The translations under genes were made by a program, and so were the position numbers. Shown here one piece after another: positions 1 to 6,420 of a DNA stretch of 9,536 nt. The notes under the pieces are model-generated. The model was not told the origin of the DNA. It did no database searches and saw only the letters and a program-made list of their open reading frames with translations. The stretch's first letter is position 1. The number at the start of each line of letters is the position of its first letter. Origin of the DNA: an uncultured Peptococcaceae bacterium (GTDB lineage Bacteria > Bacillota > Peptococcia > Peptococcales > Peptococcaceae); contig USCP01000058.1 in the NCBI GenBank assembly GCA_900553245.1, forward strand, positions 1-9,536. The letters are read 5' to 3'.

Positions 1-913
1 CGGCGGTGCTTGCGTTACCGGTCTCATCCGCAAGGATGGTCGTGTATGCGGCGTAACCGTAGGCGAAGAAGAACTCGAATGCGATCTCGTTATCGATGCA
101 GAAGGTGTTAACGCTATCGTTGCTGAACGTGCAGGCGTAATCGACCCAATCCGTCTTGAAAACGTTGCTGTTGGTATCAAATCTGTTATTCGTTTAAAAG
201 AAGAAGTGATTAACCAACGCTTCAACACCGATAGCACCAAGGGTGCTGCTCTCCTCGGTATGGGCTCTGCAAACCAAGGCATCTTTGGTGGTCTCTTCAT
301 GTACACCAACAAAGACACCATTTCCATCGGTCTTGTACAAGACTCCAAGACCTGGAAAGAAAACGGCCTCCATTTGCCAGACGCTATGGAAGCATTGAAA
401 GAACATCCAATCATCGGTAAGTACATCGATGGTGGCGAACTTGTTGAATACACTGCCCACTTGATTCCAGAAGGTGGCTACGATGCATTCTCCGAATTCT
501 GCGGCGATGGCATCCTCGTTACCGGTGACGCAGCAGGTCTCTGCATGAACCGTGGCTTCACTGTTCGTGGTATGGACTATGCCATCATGAGTGGTATTGC
601 TGCTGCTGAAACTGCAGAAGAAGCACTTGCTAAGGGCGTATTTACTAAAGACTTCCTCAGCATGTACACTGCACGTCTTGAACACAACGTATTAGATGAC
701 TTCAAGACCTTGAAAAAAGCCCATCATTACATGGCTAACTCTGAACATCTCTTTACTACCTACCCTGAACTCGCTATTGGTGCTCTCCAAAGCATGTACA
801 AGGTTGACGGTAGCCCTGTAGAAAAAGTGGCTAAGACCATTAAGCATGGCATGCCAAAGGTTAAAGTGTTCAGCGTAGCAAAAGATGCAATCAAGGGGGT
901 TTTATCATTATGA
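1..913 (+). CDS. fixC: FixC-type electron transfer flavoprotein:quinone oxidoreductase, C-terminal part (5' end outside window)
   Basis: The reading frame is open from base 2, giving 303 visible residues; the N-terminal FAD-binding GxGxxG segment lies outside the window. Visible hallmarks of the FixC/ETF-QO flavoprotein family are a VIDAEGVNA segment (about visible residues 33-41), a GDAAGL segment near visible residue 175 that in this family contacts FAD, and a following glycine-rich helix (RGMDYAIMSG). Family members are about 430 residues, so roughly two thirds is present. FixC takes electrons from the FixAB flavoprotein and passes them towards quinone at the membrane. Its stop codon overlaps the fixX start (ATGA), and etfB and etfA follow, which supports the FixABCX assignment over a generic FAD oxidoreductase. 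A GTG at 206 in this frame is internal and not the start. Confidence 0.9.
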   Translation, partial: GGACVTGLIRKDGRVCGVTVGEEELECDLVIDAEGVNAIVAERAGVIDPIRLENVAVGIKSVIRLKEEVINQRFNTDSTKGAALLGMGSANQGIFGGLFMYTNKDTISIGLVQDSKTWKENGLHLPDAMEALKEHPIIGKYIDGGELVEYTAHLIPEGGYDAFSEFCGDGILVTGDAAGLCMNRGFTVRGMDYAIMSGIAAAETAEEALAKGVFTKDFLSMYTARLEHNVLDDFKTLKKAHHYMANSEHLFTTYPELAIGALQSMYKVDGSPVEKVAKTIKHGMPKVKVFSVAKDAIKGVLSL

Positions 914-1215
914 TGAAAAAATTGAACATGGATGACCGCCTTGCGGCCAACCGTTTCGACAGTGATGACGAACACGCACATATCGTTATTGATAAAGAAG
1001 CTTGCCGTACCTGCACTCATCGTGCTTGCACCTATAGCTGCCCTGCCGAACGTTACAAATGGGATGAATTAAATGACATCATGACCTTCGACCACGTTGG
1101 TTGCCTCGAATGTGGTAACTGCCGTTTGGTTTGCGAACGTCTCAATGAACGTCGCCCTGGTTATGACTGGAACTACCCAATCGAAGGCAGAGGCTTCTTG
1201 TCCAAAGAAGGCTAA
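910..1215 (+). CDS. fixX: FixX ferredoxin-like protein
   Basis: This is a 101-residue iron-sulfur protein, the usual size for FixX. It has eight cysteines in two groups: C32, C35, C40, C44 (C-x2-C-x4-C-x3-C) and C65, C68, C71, C75 (C-x2-C-x2-C-x3-C, within GCLECGNC). This layout is that of FixX, which accompanies FixC and carries electrons between the flavoprotein subunits and FixC. The second group is a standard [4Fe-4S] motif; the first is irregular but also has four cysteines. The start at 910 overlaps the fixC stop by four bases and is preceded by AAGGGGG (893-899) at 10 nt; a second ATG at 913 is possible and changes only one residue. The protein is cytoplasmic or membrane-peripheral, with no signal peptide. 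Confidence 0.92.
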   Translation: MMKKLNMDDRLAANRFDSDDEHAHIVIDKEACRTCTHRACTYSCPAERYKWDELNDIMTFDHVGCLECGNCRLVCERLNERRPGYDWNYPIEGRGFLSKEG

Positions 1216-1228
1216 TTGAGCACGATAC

Positions 1229-1250
1229 TCGTTAATTACATAAATAACGA
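1229..1250 (+). repeat. Small inverted repeat in the fixX-etfB gap
   Basis: Perfect 6-base arms TCGTTA (1229-1234) and TAACGA (1245-1250) flank a 10-base AT-rich loop immediately upstream of the etfB ribosome site. The stem would be weak and has no U-tract, so it is not a terminator. It could mark a processing or translation-control site, or be chance. Confidence 0.25.
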
Positions 1251-1270
1251 AGAAAGAGGAGCAGTGAACT

Positions 1271-2080
1271 ATGAATATCTTAGTATGTGTTAAACAGGTT
1301 CCGGATACCTCCGAAATTAAGGTCGATCCAGTAACCAATACCCTTATTCGTAAAGGGGTTCCAAGTATTGTTAACCCAGCAGACTTAAACGCAGTTGAAA
1401 CTGCTGTTAAGTTGAAAGAAGAAAATCCAGATTCCGTAATCACCTTATTGTCCATGGGGCCTCCTCCAGCAGAAGAAGCTCTTCGCGAATGCTTGAGCAT
1501 GGGCTGCGATGAAGCGTTCTTGTTGACTGACCGCGCATTTGGTGGTGCAGATACTTATGCAACCAGTTACTCTCTTGCAGTAACCATCCAACATCTTGAA
1601 GCTAAACTTAACAAAAAGTTTGACCTCATCATCTGCGGGATCATGGCAGTAGACGGTGACACCGGTCAGGTAGGTCCTGAATTGGCTGAACACCTTGGCT
1701 GGCCACAAGTAACCTATGTTATCGGCGCTAAATTGGACGGTGACAAGGTTGTCATCAAGCGTGCACATGAAATGGGCTACGAAGTTCTCGAAACCAAATT
1801 GCCTGCATTGCTCGCAGTTACCAAAGAAATCAACAAGCCACGTCGTGGTAATGTTCGTGGTAAGATTGCAGCTAAGCGTGCTAAAATCGAATGGATCAAC
1901 GCTGATGCACTCGGCGAAGCTCTCGACCGTACCAAAATCGGCTTGAAGGGTTCCCCAACCAACGTTCGTAGCGCTCACCCACCAAAAAGCCGTACACGTG
2001 GTGAAGACGTAACCGGTAAGGACGCAAAAGAATCTGTTGCGAACCTTATGGCCAAGTTGACCGAAAACAACTTAATCTAA
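1271..2080 (+). CDS. etfB: Electron transfer flavoprotein beta subunit (FixA type)
   Basis: This is a 269-residue ETF beta subunit, the normal length. It begins with the family's MNILVCVKQVPDTSEIK and carries the signature nucleotide-binding stretch VDGDTGQVGPELAE at residues 127-140. EtfB forms a heterodimer with EtfA; in FixABCX and related bifurcating complexes the beta subunit holds the flavin that receives NADH electrons and splits them between a low-potential ferredoxin or flavodoxin and a higher-potential acceptor. Whether this one bifurcates is inferred from its place directly after fixC and fixX, not proven by a residue I can point to. A strong AAAGAGGAG ribosome site (1253-1261) precedes the ATG by 9 nt. 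etfA follows after 16 nt. Codon choice is biased (AAC over AAT), as expected for an abundant protein. Confidence 0.95.
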   Translation: MNILVCVKQVPDTSEIKVDPVTNTLIRKGVPSIVNPADLNAVETAVKLKEENPDSVITLLSMGPPPAEEALRECLSMGCDEAFLLTDRAFGGADTYATSYSLAVTIQHLEAKLNKKFDLIICGIMAVDGDTGQVGPELAEHLGWPQVTYVIGAKLDGDKVVIKRAHEMGYEVLETKLPALLAVTKEINKPRRGNVRGKIAAKRAKIEWINADALGEALDRTKIGLKGSPTNVRSAHPPKSRTRGEDVTGKDAKESVANLMAKLTENNLI

Positions 2081-2096
2081 GGGGAGGCTATAAAAC

Positions 2097-3107
2097 ATGG
2101 ATTTGAAAGAATATAAAAACCTGTGGGTCTTCATTGAACAGGAAAACGGTGAACCTAAAAATGTAGGCCTCGAACTTTTAAATGAAGCTAAGCGTCTCGC
2201 TGGCGAATGTGGCCAAGAAGTTTGGGCTATGATCCTCGGTGGCGACAACAAGAAGTGCATCGAAGAAGCAGCTGCTTACGGTGCAGACAAGGTTGTTTCC
2301 GTTGAAGGCCCTGCTTTCGCTCATTACGGCACTGAAGCTTACTCTGAAGCTGTAATCAAATTGATTAACAAGCATAAACCATCCGCAATTCTCTTTGGCG
2401 CAACCTTCAACGGTCGTGACCTCGGTCCTAAAGTTGCTTGCAACATGGGCACCGGTTTGACCGCTGACTGCACCGAACTCGAAATCGATAAAGATGGCGT
2501 TGTAACCTGGATTCGTCCTGCACTCGGCGGGAACCTCATGGGTCACATCTACTGCCCTAACACCCGTCCACAAATGGGTACTGTACGTCCTGCAGTATTC
2601 AAGAAGGGCGAACGTCAAGAAGGTCGCAAAGTTCCTGTAATCAACGAAAAGATTGAAATCAAGGAAGATGCACTTCGCACCAAATTTATCGAATTCGTTC
2701 AAACTGTAGAAGAAGGCGCTGTTCGCATTGAAGATGCTAACATCATCGTTGCAGGTGGCCGTGGTCTCGCTAAGGCTGAAAACTTCAAGCTCCTCGAAGA
2801 CCTCGCTGATGCACTCGGTGGCGTTGTTGCTGGTAGCCGTAAGACCGTTGACGCTGGTTGGATGCCTGTATCCCGCCAAGTAGGTCAAACCGGTAAGACC
2901 GTAAGCCCTGACATCTATGTTGCAGTTGGTATCAGCGGTGCGATCCAACACTTGGTTGGTATGGAAAACTCCGGTATCATCATTGCAATCAACAATGACC
3001 CAGACGCACCAATCTTTGAAATTGCTTCTTATGGCATCGTAGGCGACCTCTTCGAAGTGGTTCCTGCTTTGACCGCAGCAATCAAAGATGCTAAAAGCAA
3101 AAAATAA
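2097..3107 (+). CDS. etfA: Electron transfer flavoprotein alpha subunit (FixB type)
   Basis: This is a 336-residue ETF alpha subunit. Residues 1 to about 200 form the ETF alpha/beta domain (including NTRPQMGTVRPAVF at 155-168). The C-terminal FAD-binding domain starts near GGRGLAK (220-226) and contains the classic SRKTVDAGW (248-256), SRQVGQTGK (259-267) and VGISGAIQH (277-285) elements, ending with SGIIIAINNDPDAPIFE, all of which bind FAD in this family. It pairs with EtfB, and with FixC/FixX forms the electron-transfer complex. The start has GGGGAGG (2081-2087) 9 nt upstream, immediately after the etfB stop. A strong terminator lies 15 bases past the stop, so etfA is the last gene of its operon. 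Confidence 0.95.
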   Translation: MDLKEYKNLWVFIEQENGEPKNVGLELLNEAKRLAGECGQEVWAMILGGDNKKCIEEAAAYGADKVVSVEGPAFAHYGTEAYSEAVIKLINKHKPSAILFGATFNGRDLGPKVACNMGTGLTADCTELEIDKDGVVTWIRPALGGNLMGHIYCPNTRPQMGTVRPAVFKKGERQEGRKVPVINEKIEIKEDALRTKFIEFVQTVEEGAVRIEDANIIVAGGRGLAKAENFKLLEDLADALGGVVAGSRKTVDAGWMPVSRQVGQTGKTVSPDIYVAVGISGAIQHLVGMENSGIIIAINNDPDAPIFEIASYGIVGDLFEVVPALTAAIKDAKSKK

Positions 3108-3122
3108 TTCATACCTATAAAG

Positions 3123-3155
3123 AAAAGACACCTCTGTTATCGAGGTGTCTTTTTT
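3123..3155 (+). terminator. Intrinsic terminator of the fixCX-etfBA operon
   Basis: Perfect 12-bp stem with arms AAAAGACACCTC (3123-3134) and GAGGTGTCTTTT (3142-3153), a 7-base loop, and a T run continuing to 3155. The A run on the 5' side would give weaker bidirectional activity. Confidence 0.93.
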
Positions 3156-3156
3156 G

Positions 3157-3268
3157 TTTAAAGGTGCACGAAAGATGGCGGTCAGTCAACGGACCGCTGT
3201 CGAGTGCTGCGGTTTGTATGGCGTGAGGTGTGATGAACAAGGAAAGTGAGGCACCTTAGAGTGGTGCG
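3157..3268. other. Non-coding spacer between converging terminators
   Basis: These 112 bases separate the etfA terminator from the terminator of the minus-strand gene. I see no gene. Two small perfect inverted repeats are present: GCGGTC (3178-3183) with GACCGC (3192-3197), loop 8; and GCACC (3251-3255) with GGTGC (3263-3267), loop 7. Neither has a T run, so they are not terminators. The stretch is G-rich compared with the other spacers and its function is unknown. Confidence 0.5.
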
Positions 3269-3303
3269 AAAAATAAAAAAGCACCGGCGTTGAGCCGATG
3301 CTT
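3269..3303 (-). terminator. Intrinsic terminator of the minus-strand hypothetical gene
   Basis: Read on the minus strand: 9-bp stem AGCATCGGC / GCCGGTGCT (one G-T pair; plus-strand arms 3294-3302 and 3280-3288), 5-base loop, followed by TTTTTTATTTTT. It lies 9 bases beyond the stop codon of the minus-strand gene. Confidence 0.92.
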
Positions 3304-3311
3304 GATAAATC

Positions 3312-3854
3312 TTACTTTTGGTCGTCGTCCGGAATTTCAACGATTTCAACTTGTTTGCGAATAACAGCTTCGCGATCTCTAAAGAGCTGAGATTTTGGAC
3401 GATCTGGGTCAAACTTGGTTGGGTCGAGTGGATAACTTGCGTGACGGTGTGCATAGGTTTCCATACTTCCCACATCAGACAAGATGTCGCCGGTAGCACG
3501 AGCCATGCTGGCAAGGGCATCAACGGTTGCAGCCCCAGGGGTTGGCTTCAATGGTTCGTCAGTGAGCACTTCATCGTACATAGGAGGAATGTGTACACGA
3601 TATTCTTCAATGGCATCGGAGCAAGTTGGATTGTTCTTGCAAGTAGAATACGCCTGCATGCTCTCCGTTTGGTGAAGAATATTGGAAACTTCCTTAAAGA
3701 ACCCAATAACGTCGTGCTTTAAGATATCAGCTGCGTGCTTGAGTGCGGATTTGTTTTGTGGTTCACGGAATCTGTTAACAGTGAGTTTGGATTTACGAAC
3801 AGTTTCTACAACCTTTTCCTTTGCAGAATGTTCATCATGTTCATGGTGTGCCAT
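3312..3854 (-). CDS. Uncharacterised 180-residue protein with histidine-rich N-terminus
   Basis: I do not recognise this protein. It is 180 residues, hydrophilic and highly charged, with no signal peptide or membrane segment, so it is probably cytoplasmic. The N-terminus is rich in His and acidic residues (AHHEHDEHS, residues 2-10), followed by a basic stretch (about 12-40), a likely amphipathic helix (about 37-60), a two-cysteine motif C72-x5-C78, a proline-rich linker (about 90-107), a second helix-like stretch (about 108-130), and an acidic tail (IPDDDQK). The His cluster and cysteine pair could bind metal, but that is only suggestive. The gene is well supported: AAAGGGG ribosome site 9 nt before the ATG (3864-3870), its own promoter, its own terminator, and codon choice (CGT, CCA, mostly AAC) like the well-expressed neighbours. 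It stands alone, convergent with etfA and divergent from speD. Confidence 0.85.
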   Translation of the reverse strand: MAHHEHDEHSAKEKVVETVRKSKLTVNRFREPQNKSALKHAADILKHDVIGFFKEVSNILHQTESMQAYSTCKNNPTCSDAIEEYRVHIPPMYDEVLTDEPLKPTPGAATVDALASMARATGDILSDVGSMETYAHRHASYPLDPTKFDPDRPKSQLFRDREAVIRKQVEIVEIPDDDQK

Positions 3855-3884
3855 ATAATCATTCCCCTTTCGTTTTCATCAAAC

Positions 3885-3916
3885 AAAGCCGTCCGCATCG
3901 CGGTCGTGACGGCTTT
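3885..3916 (-). promoter_or_regulatory. Stable hairpin in the 5' leader of the minus-strand gene
   Basis: Perfect 9-base arms AAAGCCGTC (3885-3893) and GACGGCTTT (3908-3916) enclose a 14-base loop that, on the minus-strand RNA, can also form an inner CCGC/GCGG stem. It sits between the predicted transcription start (about 3933) and the ribosome site (3864-3870). On the minus strand the stem is followed by GTTTG rather than a clean T run, so it is more likely an mRNA-stability or attenuation element than a full terminator. On the plus strand it is followed by TTTTCGTTCTTG, also a weak terminator shape. Confidence 0.55.
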
Positions 3917-3939
3917 TCGTTCTTGTCTTCTTAAGTTCG

Positions 3940-3968
3940 ATTATATCAGCGATATAAATGAGAAACAA
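3940..3968 (-). promoter_or_regulatory. Extended -10 promoter of the minus-strand gene
   Basis: Read on the minus strand: -35-like TTGTTT (3963-3968), exact 17-base spacer, consensus -10 TATAAT (3940-3945) with an extended TG motif one base upstream (TGATATAAT). Predicted start of transcription is near 3933, giving a leader of about 79 bases. Confidence 0.75.
3941..3957. promoter_or_regulatory. Perfect 17-bp palindrome overlapping the -10: candidate operator
   Basis: Arms TTATATC (3941-3947) and GATATAA (3951-3957) are exact inverted repeats around AGC. The palindrome covers five of the six -10 bases and most of the spacer of the minus-strand promoter, the position where a repressor would block polymerase. 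The cognate regulator is not in this window. Confidence 0.5.
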
Positions 3969-4053
3969 GGTGGCTTATGAAATAATTTGAAAATTACGAA
4001 TCAGTTGTTATTCATATCTTGTATGCTTTCGGAGAATGTTCGTAAAAGGTCAT

Positions 4054-4079
4054 GGGCAGTCATCGTGTCATTGACGCCC
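4054..4079. repeat. Imperfect inverted repeat over the speD -35
   Basis: GGGC-A-GTCA (4054-4062) pairs with TGACGCCC (4072-4079), 8 bp with one bulged A and a 9-base loop. The right arm coincides with the TTGACG -35 hexamer, so it may be an operator; chance similarity is not excluded. Confidence 0.3.
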
Positions 4080-4099
4080 ACTGTTATTATTGATATACT
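4071..4099 (+). promoter_or_regulatory. Promoter of the polyamine operon
   Basis: TTGACG (4071-4076), 17-base spacer, TATACT (4094-4099), with an extended TG motif (TGATATACT). Each hexamer matches the sigma-70/SigA consensus at five of six positions. Predicted transcription start is near 4106, giving a leader of about 76 bases to the preferred speD start. Confidence 0.75.
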
Positions 4100-4105
4100 T
4101 AAACT

Positions 4106-4149
4106 GCCTTGATAGGCTTAAAACATAGGGATGAGGTCTATAATAGACC
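4106..4149 (+). promoter_or_regulatory. Two small hairpins in the speD leader
   Basis: The leader RNA would begin with GCCT-TGAT-AGGC (4106-4117) and then contains the perfect palindrome GGTCTA-TAA-TAGACC (4135-4149), a 6-bp stem with a 3-base loop. There is no U-tract after either. The second hairpin lies just upstream of the G-rich stretch (4163-4168) that could serve as the ribosome site, so a translational role is possible but unproven. Confidence 0.35.
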
Positions 4150-4181
4150 GTTCTGAAGAAATGGGGGGCGCGTGTAGAAAA

Positions 4182-4946
4182 ATGAGCGACAAGATCCGTT
4201 TGTATGGGTTTAACAACTTAACAAAATCTCTGAGTTTTAATATTTTTGACGTTTGCTACGCACGCACCTTACGTGAACAGCGAGACTACGTGTCTTATAT
4301 CGACGAGCAGTATAATTCAGAACGCTTGACGGATATTCTTGTCAATGTTACTGAGATGATTGGGGCCAATGTGCTTAATATTGCCCATCAGGACTATGAC
4401 CCACAAGGGGCCAGTGTGACGCTCTTGATTGCTGAAAATTCCATGGTGCCATCGGTGCAAAGCGACACGATTGTGGGGCACTTGGATAAGAGTCATGTAA
4501 CGGTGCATACCTATCCGGAGTACCATCCGGAAAATGCCATTGCAACTTTCCGCGTGGATATTGACGTGGCGACCTGTGGAGAGATTTCTCCTCTGCAAAC
4601 ATTGGATTATCTGATTGGCAGTTTCGATTCGGATATTATCACAATGGATTATCGTGTGCGTGGATTTACGCGTGATGTGAATGGACGAAAGGTGTTTAAT
4701 GACCATCTCATGTCATCCATTCAAAATTATATCGATGCCGCGACTTTGAAGCGGTATGATGCTGTGGATATTAACGTATATCAAGCAAATCTTTATCACA
4801 CAAAAATGCTTATAAAGGAAATAGACATACAGAACTACTTGTTTAATACAGATGCTTACGAGTTGTTGCCTCAAAAGCGTCTCGAAATTACGCAAAACTT
4901 GCGTCGCGAGATGATTGAAATCTTTAACGGCTGCAACGTGTATTAA
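4182..4946 (+). CDS. speD: S-adenosylmethionine decarboxylase proenzyme (E. coli-type SpeD)
   Basis: It decarboxylates S-adenosylmethionine to supply the aminopropyl donor for spermidine synthesis. The 254 residues match the long E. coli-type SpeD along their length: GFNNLTKSLSF near the N-terminus, GANVLNIAHQDYDPQGASVT, the self-cleavage site DKSHVTVHTYPE, the catalytic-cysteine stretch VATCGEISPL, then DYRVRGFTRDVNG and NVYQANLYHTKML. Cleavage between Lys103 and Ser104 would turn Ser104 into the pyruvoyl cofactor; Cys132 is the expected proton donor. I chose the ATG at 4182 because known SpeD proteins begin only a few residues before the GFNNL motif. The in-frame ATGs at 4131 and 4161 would add 17 or 7 residues without family support, though the only SD-like sequence for 4182 is a G run 13 nt upstream. 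It is the first gene of the operon. Confidence 0.93.
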   Translation: MSDKIRLYGFNNLTKSLSFNIFDVCYARTLREQRDYVSYIDEQYNSERLTDILVNVTEMIGANVLNIAHQDYDPQGASVTLLIAENSMVPSVQSDTIVGHLDKSHVTVHTYPEYHPENAIATFRVDIDVATCGEISPLQTLDYLIGSFDSDIITMDYRVRGFTRDVNGRKVFNDHLMSSIQNYIDAATLKRYDAVDINVYQANLYHTKMLIKEIDIQNYLFNTDAYELLPQKRLEITQNLRREMIEIFNGCNVY

Positions 4947-4965
4947 GAAAGGAAGTGGAGACAAG

Positions 4966-6408
4966 GTGAATCAGGACCGAATGCCAATTTTGGATGCTCT
5001 TGAAGATTTTAAGAGTCAACGAATCGTTCCTTTTGATGTACCTGGTCACAAACGCGGCAAAGGCAATAAAGAACTCGCTGCTTTCCTTGGAGAAGCCTGT
5101 GTTTCCATCGATGTCAATTCGATGAAATGTCTCGACAATCTCTGCCATCCGATTAGTGTTATTCGTGAGGCAGAAATGCTTGCCGCCGATGCTTTTGGAG
5201 CGAAGGCGGCTTTTTTGATGGTTGGGGGCACCACTTCGGCGGTGCAGGCAATGATTCTCTCTGTGGTGGCACCGGGGGACAAGATTATTTTGCCACGTAA
5301 TGTGCATAGAAGCGTTATCAATGCATTGGTGTTGGTGGACGCTGAACCTATTTATATCAATCCGCAGATGGACCAACGTCTGGGTATTTCTTTGGGGATG
5401 AAGGTGGAGGATGTGAAGGCCACCATCGAAGCGCATCCGGATGCCAAGGCGGTACTTGTCAATAACCCAACCTATTATGGGATTTGTTCCAATTTGGAAG
5501 CCATTGTCGATATTGCCCATTCCCACGGGATGAAGGTATTGGCGGATGAAGCCCATGGGACCCATTTCTATTTTGGTGAAGGGCTTCCGAAGGCGGCGAT
5601 GCATGTAGGCGCAGATATGGCGGCGGTCAGCATGCACAAAAGCGGCGGTTCCTTGACCCAAAGCTCGTTTTTGCTCTTGGGGCCAAATATGAATGCCGAC
5701 TATGTGCGCCAGATTATTAACCTCACCCAGACCACCAGCGGCTCTTATTTATTGATGAGTAGCTTAGACATTTCTCGTCGTAATTTGGCTTTGCGCGGGG
5801 CGGAAACCTTTGCCCGTGTCTTGGACATGGCGGAATATGCGCGCCGTGAAATCAATGCCATCGGTGACTATTGGGCCTATGGCTATGACCTTATTGATGG
5901 TGATAGTGTGTACGACTTTGACCGTACGAAGCTGTCTGTCAATACGTTGTCTTTGGGTCTGGCAGGGATTGAAGTGTACGATCTTTTGCGAGATGAATAT
6001 GACATTCAAGCGGAATTAGGGGATTTAGGGAATTTCCTTGCTTATATTTCTATCGGTGACCGTCCGGCGGACATTGAGCGTTTGGTGAGTGCCTTGCAAG
6101 AAATTCGTCGTCGCTTCAAGAAGCCGGCAGTGAATATGTTTGAACAGGAATATATCAATCCGATTGTGAAGATGACACCGCATAAGGCATTCTATGCGCC
6201 GAAGAAGTCTTTGATGTTGGAGGATTGCGAAGGCTATATTTGTTCGGAATTCGTAATGATTTATCCTCCGGGCATTCCTATTTTGTCACCGGGTGAATTG
6301 GTAACAAAGGAAATCATCGAGTATATTCGCTACGCCAAGCAAAAGGGCTGCACCATGTTGGGGCCTGAAGATATGGGCGTCAACAGACTCAATGTCATTG
6401 ATGACTAA
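4966..6408 (+). CDS. speA: Arginine/lysine/ornithine decarboxylase, short PLP form (probable arginine decarboxylase)
   Basis: This is a PLP-dependent fold-type I basic amino acid decarboxylase of 480 residues, the size of the short Bacillus SpeA/YaaO form without the N-terminal wing domain of the E. coli inducible enzymes. Motifs are PFDVPGHKRG near the N-terminus, GGTTSAVQAMI for cofactor phosphate binding, DEAHGTHFYF (Asp194 and His197, PLP ring contacts) and SMHKSGGSLTQS, in which Lys225 is the Schiff-base lysine. Substrate cannot be read from sequence alone; the agmatinase gene two places downstream favours arginine, giving agmatine. Lysine or ornithine remain possible. I take the GTG at 4966, with GTGGAG five bases before it and AAAGGAAG slightly further, only 19 nt after the speD stop; ATG 4981 is an alternative. 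The frame extends upstream into speD but that part is not homologous. Codon use prefers AAT (18 of 21 Asn codons), unlike the dehydrogenase downstream. Confidence 0.92.
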   Translation: MNQDRMPILDALEDFKSQRIVPFDVPGHKRGKGNKELAAFLGEACVSIDVNSMKCLDNLCHPISVIREAEMLAADAFGAKAAFLMVGGTTSAVQAMILSVVAPGDKIILPRNVHRSVINALVLVDAEPIYINPQMDQRLGISLGMKVEDVKATIEAHPDAKAVLVNNPTYYGICSNLEAIVDIAHSHGMKVLADEAHGTHFYFGEGLPKAAMHVGADMAAVSMHKSGGSLTQSSFLLLGPNMNADYVRQIINLTQTTSGSYLLMSSLDISRRNLALRGAETFARVLDMAEYARREINAIGDYWAYGYDLIDGDSVYDFDRTKLSVNTLSLGLAGIEVYDLLRDEYDIQAELGDLGNFLAYISIGDRPADIERLVSALQEIRRRFKKPAVNMFEQEYINPIVKMTPHKAFYAPKKSLMLEDCEGYICSEFVMIYPPGIPILSPGELVTKEIIEYIRYAKQKGCTMLGPEDMGVNRLNVIDD

Positions 6409-6420
6409 AGGAGGCTATTT

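Larger units (their letters stand above)
3958..4181. other. Non-coding divergent spacer and speD leader
   Basis: The stretch from 3855 to 4181 (327 bases) has no convincing gene. It contains the leader hairpin, promoter and palindrome of the minus-strand gene, then an AT-rich stretch (3970-4045) in which I see nothing definite, then an imperfect inverted repeat (4054-4079), the speD promoter (4071-4099), and two small hairpins in the speD leader. Confidence 0.6.

Noticed and set aside
2178..3131. Minus-strand open frame of 317 residues opposite etfA
   Set aside because: It is a long antisense shadow produced by the biased codons of etfA; its translation has no recognisable domain and it would start inside the etfA terminator.
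3318..3722. Plus-strand open frame of 134 residues antisense to the orphan gene
   Set aside because: Promoter, ribosome site, codon bias and terminator all support the minus-strand gene; this frame has none of them.
3885..3920. Plus-strand terminator reading of the leader hairpin
   Set aside because: No plus-strand gene precedes it and the T run is short and interrupted; its place in the minus-strand leader is the more sensible reading.
3735..3980. Plus-strand open frame of 81 residues across the orphan gene start
   Set aside because: It runs through the promoter and leader of the minus-strand gene and has no ribosome site of its own.
4139..4144. Consensus TATAAT as a -10 for speD
   Set aside because: No -35-like hexamer lies at a usable distance (TTGATA at 4109 leaves 24 bases). 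The sequence is the centre of the GGTCTA/TAGACC palindrome, and the TTGACG-17-TATACT promoter just upstream is a better fit.
4131..4181. N-terminal extension of SpeD from the ATG at 4131 or 4161
   Set aside because: Known E. coli-type SpeD proteins start a few residues before the GFNNLTKSLSF motif; the extra residues have no family counterpart and neither upstream ATG has a good ribosome site.
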